DNA from: Mycobacterium sp. KBS0706
GTDB taxonomy: Bacteria; Pseudomonadota; Alphaproteobacteria; DSM-16000; Inquilinaceae
Reading direction: 5' to 3'
Assembly: GCF_005938675.2 (NCBI RefSeq)
Contig: NZ_VCCH02000075.1
Coordinates: 1 to 42,227 of the forward strand
Length of the DNA stretch: 42,227 nt
Below the pieces are notes generated by a model. That model ran no database searches, was not told where the DNA came from, and saw nothing but the letters and a program-made list of their open reading frames with translations. A program made the translations under genes and the position numbers. Positions 15,126 to 24,554 of the stretch are shown in pieces (within the stretch, counting starts at the first letter, position 1; every line of letters starts with the position of its first letter).

Positions 15126-18100
15126 ATGGGCATGAAGGCAGGTCGGACGGGAGCAGCACTGGTTGTGGTTGCGGTGGCCTTGCTGGCGGGCGGATGGGCG
15201 GGCCCGGCGCAGGCCAATGAAAGACCGGCCCTCATCACCTACGGCCCGAAGGCAGCCACCCGGGAAGGCGACTTCTACCGCGAGCAGACGATCTATATCA
15301 GCGTGCCCGAGGACTCGACCGAGCGGCTCTGGATCAATGTGTTCGACCCCGGGATCAGCGCGGAATACGACCAGTCCGTGGGGCCGCCCGGGGCGAGCCG
15401 GACCCGCTATGCGGTATTCGGCGGCGCCGGCGCCTTCTTTCTCCCGCCGCTCGTCCCCGCCGTCCCGCCGCCGGAGCAGGCGGCTGCCGGCACGCTGATC
15501 GCGGAGAAGCTGTTCGGCGACGAGCCGGATGCGATCGGCCAATGGAAGACGGTGGCCGTCGTCGACCCGCGCCAGGGCGACGCCGTCGACGGGCGCCGGA
15601 TCTTCCGCCTGCTGGTGCAGGGCGTGGCGGGGGCGGCCGGCAATGTCTACGACGTCGCGGTGAGCGCCCGCGAGGCGCGGTCCTTGAAGCCCGAAGGGCT
15701 GGAGATCTTCGCATATCGGCCGGTGGTCCGCGTCCCCGATCAAAAATCCTTCGCCGAGCTGCGGTTCCGCCCGCCGGCGGAGGCCGACCGGCTGGTCGTC
15801 CACAACTTCGATCTGGCCTTCGGCTCCCTCGACCTGACGACGGCTTTCACGTCGGTCCCGCTCAAGGCCTCCGGCCAGGACGAGTGGCGGGCCGACGAGA
15901 TCCCCGTCCCGCCCGGCCTGGGCGGGGCGGAGGCGGCGCTCGAATTCGGCCGCGGCGTGGAGATGCCGAACGACGCTACCTTCATGATCGCCGACGGCGC
16001 CGGCAACCCCGTGCGGTTCGAGCTTCCGGTGAGGCTCTGGCCGGCCCTGGCCCGGCCGAAAGCCGCGATCGACCGGTCCGACCTGGCGGCCTGCGGGTCG
16101 ATCTCCTTCGACGCCGGCCGGTCCGTGGACCCGAAGGGCGGGAACCTCGCCTACCGATGGGATTTCGGCGACGGCTCCGCCGCCGAAGGCCCGCTGGTCC
16201 GCCACGACTACAACGCGCCGGGCCGGTACAAGACCCGGCTGGAGATCCTCGGCTCGTCCGCCAGGATCGGCGACGGCGCCGCAACCGATGTCGAGGTCGA
16301 CGTCCCGGTGCCCCCGGAAGCCAGCATCGGGGCCCCGCTCTCCGCCTCGGTCGGCGCCGATGTCGCGTTCGACGGCAGCGCATCGGTCGCGGGCCGGTTG
16401 CCGATCAGGCACCTGACCTGGCGCTTCAACGACGGCGCCACTCTGGAGGGCGCCCGGGTGGGCCGGCGGTTCGACAAGCCGGGCCGCTACCTCGCCAGCC
16501 TGACGGTCGATGACGGCTCCGGCCAGCCTTGCGGCGCCGACACCGCGGAGGCCTCGATCGTCGTCAACACGACACCGGTCGCGGTCCCGGGCCCCGCAAG
16601 GCGCGTCTCGGTGGCCGAGACCATCGCCTTCGACGGCCGCCAGTCCTTCGATGCCGATGGCCAGATCACAGCCTATGAATGGGATTTCGGCGACGGCACG
16701 CGGAGCACCGACGTCCAGCCGGCCCACGCCTATGGCCGGCCCGGCACCTACATTGTCCAGCTGACTGTCGCGGACGATGCCGGGCTGCCCAATTCGACGG
16801 CCTCGGCCACGACCACCATCGTCGTCAATGCCCCGCCGGTGTCGGTCGCCGGCGCCGACCAGTCGGCGGCCATCGGCGAGCCGCTGGTGTTCGACGGCTC
16901 CGCCTCCAGCGACCCGGACGGCCGTCTCCTGACCTGGGACTGGAATTTCGGCAACGGCGACACGGGAACCGGGCAGAAGACCACCTACGCCTTCAGCCGG
17001 CCCGGCACCTATCGGGTGCAGCTCACCGTCCGGGATGATTCCGGAACCAGCTCGGCGACCGGCGACAGCACGCTCAGCGTGCGGGTCAATGCGCCCCCCG
17101 TCGCGCTGGCCGGGCCCGATCAACTGGTCACCGCCAGCGCGGTCACCTTCGACGGCGCCGGCTCCTCCGATCCCGACGACGCGGTCGGTCAATATGTCTG
17201 GGATTTCGGCGACGGCAGCACCGGCACCGGCCCCAGGCCGACCCATGTCTACGAGGCCCCCGGCCGCTACCCGGTCCGCCTGACGGTGACCGATCGGTCG
17301 GGAACGAAATGGAACTCGGCGACCGACAGCATGACCGTGACGGTCAACGCCCGCCCTGTGGCCGACCCCGGGCCCGACCGGATCGTCGCGCCCGGAGAGA
17401 AGGTGGTGTTCGACGGCAGCCGCTCGCTCGACCAGGACGGCGACATTGTCGAGTACCGCTGGGACTTCCGCGACGGCAGCGAGGGCAAGGGCCGCATCAC
17501 CTCGCACAGCTTCGCCCGGCCGGGGATCTACGGTGTGAGGCTGGCGGTGACCGACGACAGCGGCGATGCCGATGCCGTCGACTACAAGGAGGCCAGGATC
17601 ACCATCAACGCCGCACCGGTCGCCGACCCGGGCGGCGACCTGATCGTCGCGCCGGGCGATCCGGTCCGGCTGAGCGCCGCCAGTTCCTATGATCCGGACG
17701 GCCGGATCGTGAGCTATCGCTGGGATTTCAGCGACGACAGCCCCCCCGTCTCCACCGCGCAGGTCGAGCGGAAGTTCGATGCGCCGGGGCTCTACACCGC
17801 CCGCCTCACCGTGGCCGATGACAGCGGCGCGTCCAACGGCTTCGATTCCCGCGAGATCAGCATCGCGGTCAATCACGCGCCGGTCGCGGATGCCGGCCGC
17901 GATGTGGTGACCGAAAGCCTGATCGTCTCCTTCGACGGCACTGCCTCGGTCGATCCGGACGGCGACCCCCTGACCTATCGCTGGGATTTCGGCGACGGGG
18001 CCTCGGCCACCGGCGCCAGGGTCCAGCACAGCTATGCGGCCGCCGGCACCTATCCGATCATCCTCGTCGTCGATGACGGCAAGGGGCTGCGGAACTCCGT

Positions 18101-20015
18101 CGACCAGGTCGCCAGGTCCCTGATCATCCACCAGCCGCCGGTGGCGGATGCCGGCGGCAATCGCGTGGTCTGCACCGGGGACGTGATCACCTTCGACGGA
18201 TCGAAGTCCCTCGACCCCCAGGGCGGCGCGCTGCGCTACGAATGGGATTTCGGCGACGGCACGACCTCCGACATCGTCAACCCGACCAAGACCTACCGCA
18301 GCGGCGGCGTCTATCCGGTCACCCTTTCGGTGCGGGACAGCGCCAATCTCGCCAACAGCGTCGATGCCGACCGGGTGTCGATCAAGGTCGACCAGGGACC
18401 GTCGGCGGATGCCGGGCCGGACATCGAGGCCTGCGCCATGTCCCCGATCGATTTCGACGCCTCGCGCTCGTTCGATCCGAACGGCACGATCAAGCGCTAC
18501 GACTGGGATTTCGGCGACGGCAAGTTCGCGATCGGCGAGAAGCCGAACCATGTCTATGAGCGTCCCGGCGACTACCGGGCGTTCCTGAAGATCGAAGGCC
18601 AGCGCGTCGGCCAATGCGATCCGCACTCGATCGACGAGATGGCGGTCAGGATCCTACAGGGACCCATCGTCAGGATCGACGCCCGCGCGGCCGCGCCGCT
18701 CGGCGAGGTCGCCTTCGACGGCTCCGGCTCGGATATGCCGGGCGGCAAGATCACCGGCTGGCACTGGGATTTCGGGGACGGTGGCACCGCCGAAGGCGCC
18801 ACGGTCAGCCATGTCTTCACCGAATCCGGGCGGAAGAAGGTCACCCTGACCGTGACCAGCGATTCACCCTCGCCCACCTGCCAGCGCGTGGCCGCGACCC
18901 ATGTCGTGACCATCAACGCCCCGCCGGTCGCGGTGATCGCGGCGCCGGACAGCGGCTCCCAGGGCGAGGATCTGCTGCTCGACGCCAGCCAGTCCCGTGA
19001 CCCGGACGGGGCGATCGCCACCTACAGCTGGGACTTCGGCGACGGCGGGACGGCGACGGGCGTCCAGGTCAGCCACCGCTTCACGGCCGCGGGAACCACC
19101 AAGGTTCGCCTGACTGTCACCGACGAAGCCGGCGTCGAGAACTCCTCCGCGACGGTGGAAAAGGTGCTGGCCGTGCGCCCGCCGCCCGCCCCCGAGATCG
19201 CACTGCCGGCCGCCGCCTGCACCGGCGAGGACGTCGATCTGCTGGTCAAGGGATCGGCGGCGGTGAAGCCGATGGAGGATGGCTGGCGCGACGCGGGCGC
19301 CAAGGACGGGGCCCACGGCTTCGTCCGGCGCTTCGAGACCCCGGGCCGTTACGACGTGACCATCATCCCCGATGACGGCCGCGCCCTGGCCAGCAGCCGC
19401 CGGCCGCAGACCCGGATGCTCCACATCAACCGGCCGCCGGTGCCGATGCCCGGCCCGCAGCGGACCGTCTGCCCGATGACCGAGGTCGCCTTCGACGGCA
19501 CGGCCTCATACGATTCCGATGGCCGCATCGTCCGATATCAGTGGGACTTCGGCGACGGCGGCAGCGCGGAGGGCCCGACCGCCACCCACATCTTCGACAA
19601 GCCCGGGACCTACGATGTGGGCCTGACCGTGACCGACGACACGGAGTCGAGCTGCGCGGCCGTCCGCCGGTCGGTGCAGGTCGTGGTCAATGCGCCGCCG
19701 ATCGCCGATGCCGGGCCGGCTTTCGAGGCCTTCGTCGGCGGGGCGGCGGATGCGGTGCTGCTCGACGGCACGCGGTCCAGCGACCCCGACGGCGGCGCCC
19801 TGACGCATGTCTGGCGGATCGGCGACGGCACGACCGAGTCGGGCGAGCGCGTCCGCCACCTGTTCCGGCAGACCGGCGAGATCCCGGTGGAGCTCACCGT
19901 CACCGACACGTCGGGGCTGCCCTGCGGCGTGGCGACCGACCGCATCGTCGCCACGGTCCATCGGCGCGCTTCGGTGCTGGCGACCGAGACGCCCGCGGCG
20001 GGCTCTCAGAACTGA
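15126..20015 (+). CDS. Giant exported PKD-repeat protein
   Basis: About 1,629 residues. A signal peptide (hydrophobic ALVVVAVALLAGG, cleavage AQA|NERP) leads to a 300-residue N-terminal region I do not recognise. About 15 PKD-like beta-sandwich repeats of 80-95 residues follow, from residue about 330 to the end, each marked by WDFGDG or a variant, then 'H.Y..PG.Y.V.LTV.D'. Repeats with changed cores include WRFNDG, WNFGNG, WDFRDG, WDFSDD, a decayed one near 19280 and WRIGDG as the last. Cysteines occur in the outer repeats and number ten by my count, suggesting disulfides. No membrane anchor, sorting signal or catalytic domain is seen. PKD domains usually mediate protein or carbohydrate contacts at the surface. 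ATG at 15126 or 15132 is preferred; a TTG at 15087 overlaps the upstream stop. Confidence 0.85.
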   Translation: MGMKAGRTGAALVVVAVALLAGGWAGPAQANERPALITYGPKAATREGDFYREQTIYISVPEDSTERLWINVFDPGISAEYDQSVGPPGASRTRYAVFGGAGAFFLPPLVPAVPPPEQAAAGTLIAEKLFGDEPDAIGQWKTVAVVDPRQGDAVDGRRIFRLLVQGVAGAAGNVYDVAVSAREARSLKPEGLEIFAYRPVVRVPDQKSFAELRFRPPAEADRLVVHNFDLAFGSLDLTTAFTSVPLKASGQDEWRADEIPVPPGLGGAEAALEFGRGVEMPNDATFMIADGAGNPVRFELPVRLWPALARPKAAIDRSDLAACGSISFDAGRSVDPKGGNLAYRWDFGDGSAAEGPLVRHDYNAPGRYKTRLEILGSSARIGDGAATDVEVDVPVPPEASIGAPLSASVGADVAFDGSASVAGRLPIRHLTWRFNDGATLEGARVGRRFDKPGRYLASLTVDDGSGQPCGADTAEASIVVNTTPVAVPGPARRVSVAETIAFDGRQSFDADGQITAYEWDFGDGTRSTDVQPAHAYGRPGTYIVQLTVADDAGLPNSTASATTTIVVNAPPVSVAGADQSAAIGEPLVFDGSASSDPDGRLLTWDWNFGNGDTGTGQKTTYAFSRPGTYRVQLTVRDDSGTSSATGDSTLSVRVNAPPVALAGPDQLVTASAVTFDGAGSSDPDDAVGQYVWDFGDGSTGTGPRPTHVYEAPGRYPVRLTVTDRSGTKWNSATDSMTVTVNARPVADPGPDRIVAPGEKVVFDGSRSLDQDGDIVEYRWDFRDGSEGKGRITSHSFARPGIYGVRLAVTDDSGDADAVDYKEARITINAAPVADPGGDLIVAPGDPVRLSAASSYDPDGRIVSYRWDFSDDSPPVSTAQVERKFDAPGLYTARLTVADDSGASNGFDSREISIAVNHAPVADAGRDVVTESLIVSFDGTASVDPDGDPLTYRWDFGDGASATGARVQHSYAAAGTYPIILVVDDGKGLRNSVDQVARSLIIHQPPVADAGGNRVVCTGDVITFDGSKSLDPQGGALRYEWDFGDGTTSDIVNPTKTYRSGGVYPVTLSVRDSANLANSVDADRVSIKVDQGPSADAGPDIEACAMSPIDFDASRSFDPNGTIKRYDWDFGDGKFAIGEKPNHVYERPGDYRAFLKIEGQRVGQCDPHSIDEMAVRILQGPIVRIDARAAAPLGEVAFDGSGSDMPGGKITGWHWDFGDGGTAEGATVSHVFTESGRKKVTLTVTSDSPSPTCQRVAATHVVTINAPPVAVIAAPDSGSQGEDLLLDASQSRDPDGAIATYSWDFGDGGTATGVQVSHRFTAAGTTKVRLTVTDEAGVENSSATVEKVLAVRPPPAPEIALPAAACTGEDVDLLVKGSAAVKPMEDGWRDAGAKDGAHGFVRRFETPGRYDVTIIPDDGRALASSRRPQTRMLHINRPPVPMPGPQRTVCPMTEVAFDGTASYDSDGRIVRYQWDFGDGGSAEGPTATHIFDKPGTYDVGLTVTDDTESSCAAVRRSVQVVVNAPPIADAGPAFEAFVGGAADAVLLDGTRSSDPDGGALTHVWRIGDGTTESGERVRHLFRQTGEIPVELTVTDTSGLPCGVATDRIVATVHRRASVLATETPAAGSQN

Positions 20016-20033
20016 CGGCGGCGCCGAGATGTC

Positions 20034-21824
20034 ATGTCGCTGAGCCTCCGCCGCAAGCTCCTGTCGCTGAGCCTCCGCCGCAAGCTGCTGCTGTTTTCGG
20101 TGCTGATCGCGGCGTTTCCGCTCCTCTTCGCCGGACAGTCGCTGATCCGGATCGCCCGGGACGAGATGAAGAGCGCGGCCAATGAGCGGCTGGTCACCAC
20201 CGTCCGCGAGGTGACAGGCCAGATCGACGACATCTATGAACGCGCCTGGCTGGCCCCCCTGCTGCTGATCCGCAGCGCCATCGACAGCGATAAGATCAGC
20301 GTCGGCGAGAAGGTCGCCATCCTCACCCATGGCATCGCCCAGCTGCCGGACATCGTCGCCCTGCAGATCACCCTCGACGGCGGCCGGCTGCCGTTGGTGA
20401 TCTCGCAGAACCGGTTCAGCACGAGGCTTACCGAGGCAGGCATCCAGCCCCTGAACGTGCTGCGGGCAGCACCGGAGGTGATGCTGGCCGCGGCGGCGCC
20501 CGATGGCGAGATGGCCGCGTGGGTCACCGCCGTCGACTATGAACCGAAGACCGAATCCTGGCTCGCGACCGTCATCCTGCCGCTCGATACCCGGTTCAGC
20601 GGCGCGCGCGCCGTGCTCTCGGCCAAGATCGATCTCGGCCGGATCCGGGGCTTCATCGAGAGCCAGCCGTTCCGCCAGGTCGGCATGATCACCACGGTCG
20701 ACGCGGAAGGGCGGAAGCTGTTCGATCCCGAGCTGGACGAGTCGGGCCGGGTCAAGCAGCTGGGCCGGCGCGACATCATCAGCGAAGCGCTGGCCGCGCG
20801 CGACGGCAACCGCTCCCGCGCGATCAGCGTCGAAACCTATCTGCGGCCGGACGGCACCCCGATGCTGGGAACCTTCGCCTTCACGCGAAGCTTCGACTGG
20901 GCCGTCGTCGTCGAGCAGAAGGAGGCGGACGCCTACTACGCCGCCGATGTCATGATCGAGAGCCTGGTCTTCTGGCTGATCGGCGGGCTGGCCGTCGCGG
21001 TCCTGGGCGCGGCGGTGTTCGCCCACCGCATCAGCCGCCCGATCCTGGCGATCGGTGAGGCCGCGACCGAGGTGGCCAAGGGCAACTACCGGGTCCAGGT
21101 CCGGACCGTGCATTCCAGAGACGAGATCGGCGATCTGGCCAAGCGCATCAACAACATGATCGTGCAGATCAACGAGCGCTTCGAGCTCGCCAAATTCGTG
21201 TCTCACGGCACGATGGACGCCATCCAGCATTCGGACGAAACTGGCGTTCACCTGGGCGGAAGCCGCTGCGAGGTTGCGATCCTATTCGCCGATATTCGCG
21301 GCTACACGGCGTTTGCGGAGAGCCGCGACCCGGAAACGGTGGTCGAGACGCTGAATTTCTATCTGGCGGCGCAGGCCGACCTGGTGGCCGGCCACAATGG
21401 CGACATCGACAAATTCGTCGGCGACCAGGTCATGGCCGTGTTCCAGGGGCCCGCCATGGCCGCGGACGCGCTGCGCTGCGCCGTGGCGATGCAGCGGCAC
21501 ATGGCCGAGGCCTCGGCGGCCAGCCCCGACCGGAACCTTGCGATCGGCATCGGCATCGACATGGGCGAGGTCGTCATGGGCGCGATCGGCGCGCGGGACC
21601 GGATGGACTTCACCGTGCTCGGCGACCACGTCAATGTTGCCGCGCGCCTGTGCTCGGCGGCGAAGCCGGGCCAGACGCTGGCGGCCGCGGCCGTGGTCGA
21701 GGCGGCGGCGTCGCGCGCCGATCTGCCGCTGATCTCCCACGCCCTCGACCCGATCATCCTCAAAGGCAAGAGCGCGCCGCTCGAGGTCTACGACATCCAG
21801 CCGGCGAGCCAGGCGGCGGCCTGA
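20034..21824 (+). CDS. Membrane-bound class III adenylate cyclase with periplasmic sensor and HAMP
   Basis: The 596-residue product should make cAMP from ATP. A first membrane helix (about 18-35) is followed by a periplasmic sensor region of about 270 residues with Cache/PAS-like character, a second helix (about 310-332), a HAMP domain ('HRISRPILAIGEAATEVAKG') and a class III cyclase domain from about 410. Metal aspartates D420 (ILFADIRGYTAF) and D464 (FVGDQVMAVF), the adenine-selecting K460 (DKF) and the second half 'MDFTVLGDHVNVAARL' with N and R are all present, so it looks active and ATP-specific. The N-terminus contains a 9-residue tandem duplication (SLSLRRKLL). It starts 18 nt after the PKD gene. 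Confidence 0.92.
   Translation: MSLSLRRKLLSLSLRRKLLLFSVLIAAFPLLFAGQSLIRIARDEMKSAANERLVTTVREVTGQIDDIYERAWLAPLLLIRSAIDSDKISVGEKVAILTHGIAQLPDIVALQITLDGGRLPLVISQNRFSTRLTEAGIQPLNVLRAAPEVMLAAAAPDGEMAAWVTAVDYEPKTESWLATVILPLDTRFSGARAVLSAKIDLGRIRGFIESQPFRQVGMITTVDAEGRKLFDPELDESGRVKQLGRRDIISEALAARDGNRSRAISVETYLRPDGTPMLGTFAFTRSFDWAVVVEQKEADAYYAADVMIESLVFWLIGGLAVAVLGAAVFAHRISRPILAIGEAATEVAKGNYRVQVRTVHSRDEIGDLAKRINNMIVQINERFELAKFVSHGTMDAIQHSDETGVHLGGSRCEVAILFADIRGYTAFAESRDPETVVETLNFYLAAQADLVAGHNGDIDKFVGDQVMAVFQGPAMAADALRCAVAMQRHMAEASAASPDRNLAIGIGIDMGEVVMGAIGARDRMDFTVLGDHVNVAARLCSAAKPGQTLAAAAVVEAAASRADLPLISHALDPIILKGKSAPLEVYDIQPASQAAA
20035..20086 (+). repeat. 27-bp tandem duplication at the cyclase start
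   Basis: The 25-nt string beginning TGTCGCTGAGCCTCC at 20035 recurs exactly at 20062, a period of 27 nt (nine codons). Only the base before each copy differs: ATG in the first, CTG in the second. The repeat lengthens the cytoplasmic basic N-terminus from one to two copies of SLSLRRKLL without changing the frame. Confidence 0.9.
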
Positions 21825-21832
21825 CGCCGCGG

Positions 21833-21854
21833 AGAGCGGCTCTCCAGCCGCTCT
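21833..21854 (+). terminator. Hairpin after the adenylate cyclase gene
   Basis: AGAGCGGCT (21833-21841) and AGCCGCTCT (21846-21854) form a perfect 9-bp stem with a CTCC loop, 9 nt after the cyclase stop. No T-run follows, so it may terminate weakly or protect the mRNA 3' end. Confidence 0.55.
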
Positions 21855-22156
21855 GACGGCCTCCGACAGCCCTGCCCCCTCCTCTTGCGGGCTACCGGGT
21901 TCATACCATCCCCTCTTGAGGCCGACTCTCCTTGCCCTTCCTCGCCATGCCGGCGAGGGACGCGCGTTCTGAAAAGGTCTCGCAAGCGGGAGAGGTCCGA
22001 CGCGGATCGATGCCGGCCGCCCGGGTGTTTGCCGCTCGACCGCACATCGCGATCGATGGACAATCGCGACAATGATGGCTGGGGGGCCGTTCTGGAGATG
22101 CATCCGGTCCATCGCCGATGGCCCGGCGACCGACAGATCAGAGCGGGGATCCAGAG
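21855..22156. other. Gene-poor gap upstream of gcd
   Basis: No gene is convincing here. The stretch from about 21872 to 22000 contains CCTCCTCTTGCGGG and TCGCAAGCGGGAGAGGTCCGA, words shared with the repeat at 37419-37554, so it may be a decayed copy of that element. A small dyad CGCGAT/ATCGCG lies at 22048-22068. I see no clear promoter for gcd. Confidence 0.35.
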
Positions 22157-24538
22157 ATGCCGTTTGCTTCGAGATCGCGACCGATCCTGCTGGTGTCGGG
22201 ATTGGTCTACGGCCTGATCGGCCTGGCGCTGGCGGCGGGCGGCGCCTGGCTCGCCGGTCTCGGCGGCTCGCTCTACTACCTCCTTGCCGGCCTGGGCATC
22301 CTGGCCACCGGCGCGCTGCTGGCGGCCCGGCGGCCGACGGCCCTGTGGGTCTTCGCCGCCGTCCTGATCGGAACGCTGGCCTGGGCGGTCGCCGAGATCG
22401 GCTTCGACTGGTGGCCGCTGGCGGCCCGCGGCGATGTCGTCTTCCTGCTGGGGCTGTGGCTGCTGACCCCGTGGGTCACGCGTGGCCTCGGCGATCCGGC
22501 CGGGACGCCCCGCGGGGCCATGACCCTGCCGCTGTGGGCCGGGATGGCCGCGAGCGTGGTGGTGCTGGCGATTGGCCTGCTGTCCACCTATCACCGGATC
22601 GACGGCACGATCGCCGCGTCCGGCGCACCGCCGCAGCCGCCGGCCGGCCAGCCCGACGAGGACTGGCGCAGCTATGGCCGGACCCAGTCCGGGCAGCGCT
22701 ATTCGCCGCTGGCCGAGATCACCCCGGCCAATGTCAAGGAGCTGAAGGTCGCCTGGACCTTCCGCACCGGCGACCTGCCCGGCGAGAACGATCCCGGCGA
22801 AACCACCTTCGAGGTCACGCCGATCAAGGTGCGGGACACGCTCTACCTCTGCTCGCAGCACCAGCGCCTGTTCGCGCTGGACGCCAAGACCGGCACGCTG
22901 CGCTGGTCCTATGATCCGCAGCTGAAGTCCGATCCGACCTTCCAGCACCTGACCTGCCGGGGCGTCTCCTACCACGAGACCGCGGCCGGGGCAGTCGACA
23001 CCACCGGGGCGCCGGCGCCGGCCGAGTGCCGGCATGCAATCTTCCTGCCGGTCAATGACGGCCGCATGATCAAGCTGGATGCCGACACCGGCGCCGCCTG
23101 CCAGAGCTTCGGCGACCACGGCACCCTGAAGCTGCAGGAGGGGATGGGCGTGCAGACGGCCGGCTTCTACGAGCCGACCTCGCCGCCGGTGGTCGGCGAC
23201 AAGATCATCGTCATCGCCGGCGCCGTCATCGACAACTACTCGACCCAGGCGCCCTCGGGCGTCATCCGCGGCTTCGACATCCACACCGGCCGGCTGGTCT
23301 GGGCCTGGGACGCCGGGGCGGCCGACGAGAACGCCCTGCCCTCCGCCACGCACACCTACACCAACAACTCGCCGAATTCGTGGATGACCGCGTCCTACGA
23401 CCCCAAGCTGGGCCTGGTCTATGTGCCGATGGGGGTGCAGACGCCGGATATCTGGGGCGGCAACCGCACCCCGGAATCGGAGCGCTATTCGAGTTCGCTG
23501 GTGGCGCTCGACATCAACACCGGCAAGCGCGTCTGGCATTACCAGACGGTGCATCATGACCTCTGGGACATGGACCCGCCGTCGCAGCCCAGCCTGGTCG
23601 ACCTGGCCGGGCCGGACGGCGTGCGCCCGGCCGTGCTGCAGCCGGCCAAGACCGGCAACCTGTTCGTGCTGGACCGGCGGACCGGCGAGCTGATCGTGCC
23701 GGCGCCGGAGCGGCCGGTGCCGCAGGGCCCCGCCCCGGGCGACCGCCTGTCGCCGACCCAGCCCTTCTCCGAGCTGACCTTCCGCCCGGAGGCGCTGCTG
23801 ACCGGGGCCGACATGTGGGGCGCCACGATCTTCGACCAGCTGGCCTGCCGCATCCTGTTCCACCAGATGCGCTACGAAGGCACGTTCACGCCGCCCTCGC
23901 TGCAGGGCACCCTGGTGTTCCCGGGCAATCTCGGCATGTTCGAATGGGGCGGCATCGCCGTCGACCCGGTCCGGCAGATCGCCATCGCCAACCCGATCGC
24001 CATCCCGTTCGTGTCCAAGCTGCTGCCGCGCGGCCCGGACAACCCGGCGGCGCCGAACGAGGCGCACCCCTCCGGCAGCGAGATCGGCGTCCAGCCGATG
24101 TACGGCACGCCCTATGGCGTCGTCCTGCACCCGTTCCTGTCGCCGGTCGGGCTGCCCTGCCTGCGCCCGCCCTGGGGCTACATGGCCGCGATCGACCTGA
24201 AGACGATGAAGATCGCCTGGATGCACAAGAACGGCACCATCCGCGACAGCGCGCCGCTGCCGATCCCGATCGAGATGGGCGTGCCGAGCCTGGGCGGGCC
24301 GATGACCACCGCCGGCGGCGTCGCCTTCCTGACCTCGACCTCGGACTACTACATCCGGGCCTATGACGTGACCAATGGCGACCAGCTGTGGCAGGACCGC
24401 CTGCCGGCGGGCGGGCAGTCGACGCCGATGACCTACGCCGTCGACGGCCGCCAGTACGTCGTCACCGCCGCCGGCGGGCACGGGTCCTTCGGCACCAGGA
24501 TCGGCGACTACGTCATCGCCTACACCCTGGCGAAATAG
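22157..24538 (+). CDS. gcd: Membrane-bound PQQ-dependent glucose dehydrogenase
   Basis: The 793-residue product has the normal length and layout of mGDH. Five membrane helices fill residues 8-150, then comes the periplasmic eight-bladed PQQ propeller. It oxidises glucose and other aldoses to lactones in the periplasm and passes electrons to ubiquinone. Characteristic segments are 'WRSYGRTQSGQRYSPLAEIT', 'LTCRGVSYHET', 'NDGRMIKLDADTGAACQSFG', 'WDAGAADENAL', HHDLWDMDPPSQP and, near the end, 'DQLWQDRLPAGGQSTPMTY'. The ATG at 22157 begins MPFASRSRPILL directly before the first helix. It stands alone; no pqq genes are in the window, so PQQ must come from elsewhere in the genome or the environment. 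Confidence 0.95.
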   Translation: MPFASRSRPILLVSGLVYGLIGLALAAGGAWLAGLGGSLYYLLAGLGILATGALLAARRPTALWVFAAVLIGTLAWAVAEIGFDWWPLAARGDVVFLLGLWLLTPWVTRGLGDPAGTPRGAMTLPLWAGMAASVVVLAIGLLSTYHRIDGTIAASGAPPQPPAGQPDEDWRSYGRTQSGQRYSPLAEITPANVKELKVAWTFRTGDLPGENDPGETTFEVTPIKVRDTLYLCSQHQRLFALDAKTGTLRWSYDPQLKSDPTFQHLTCRGVSYHETAAGAVDTTGAPAPAECRHAIFLPVNDGRMIKLDADTGAACQSFGDHGTLKLQEGMGVQTAGFYEPTSPPVVGDKIIVIAGAVIDNYSTQAPSGVIRGFDIHTGRLVWAWDAGAADENALPSATHTYTNNSPNSWMTASYDPKLGLVYVPMGVQTPDIWGGNRTPESERYSSSLVALDINTGKRVWHYQTVHHDLWDMDPPSQPSLVDLAGPDGVRPAVLQPAKTGNLFVLDRRTGELIVPAPERPVPQGPAPGDRLSPTQPFSELTFRPEALLTGADMWGATIFDQLACRILFHQMRYEGTFTPPSLQGTLVFPGNLGMFEWGGIAVDPVRQIAIANPIAIPFVSKLLPRGPDNPAAPNEAHPSGSEIGVQPMYGTPYGVVLHPFLSPVGLPCLRPPWGYMAAIDLKTMKIAWMHKNGTIRDSAPLPIPIEMGVPSLGGPMTTAGGVAFLTSTSDYYIRAYDVTNGDQLWQDRLPAGGQSTPMTYAVDGRQYVVTAAGGHGSFGTRIGDYVIAYTLAK

Positions 24539-24554
24539 GCGGCTTCCGGCCTGA

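Noticed and set aside
15075..18626. 1,183-codon open frame on the minus strand opposite the PKD gene
   Set aside because: It mirrors the third-position GC bias of the PKD gene, reads as low-complexity Asp/Arg/Gly repeats that track the PKD repeats, and has no motif of its own.
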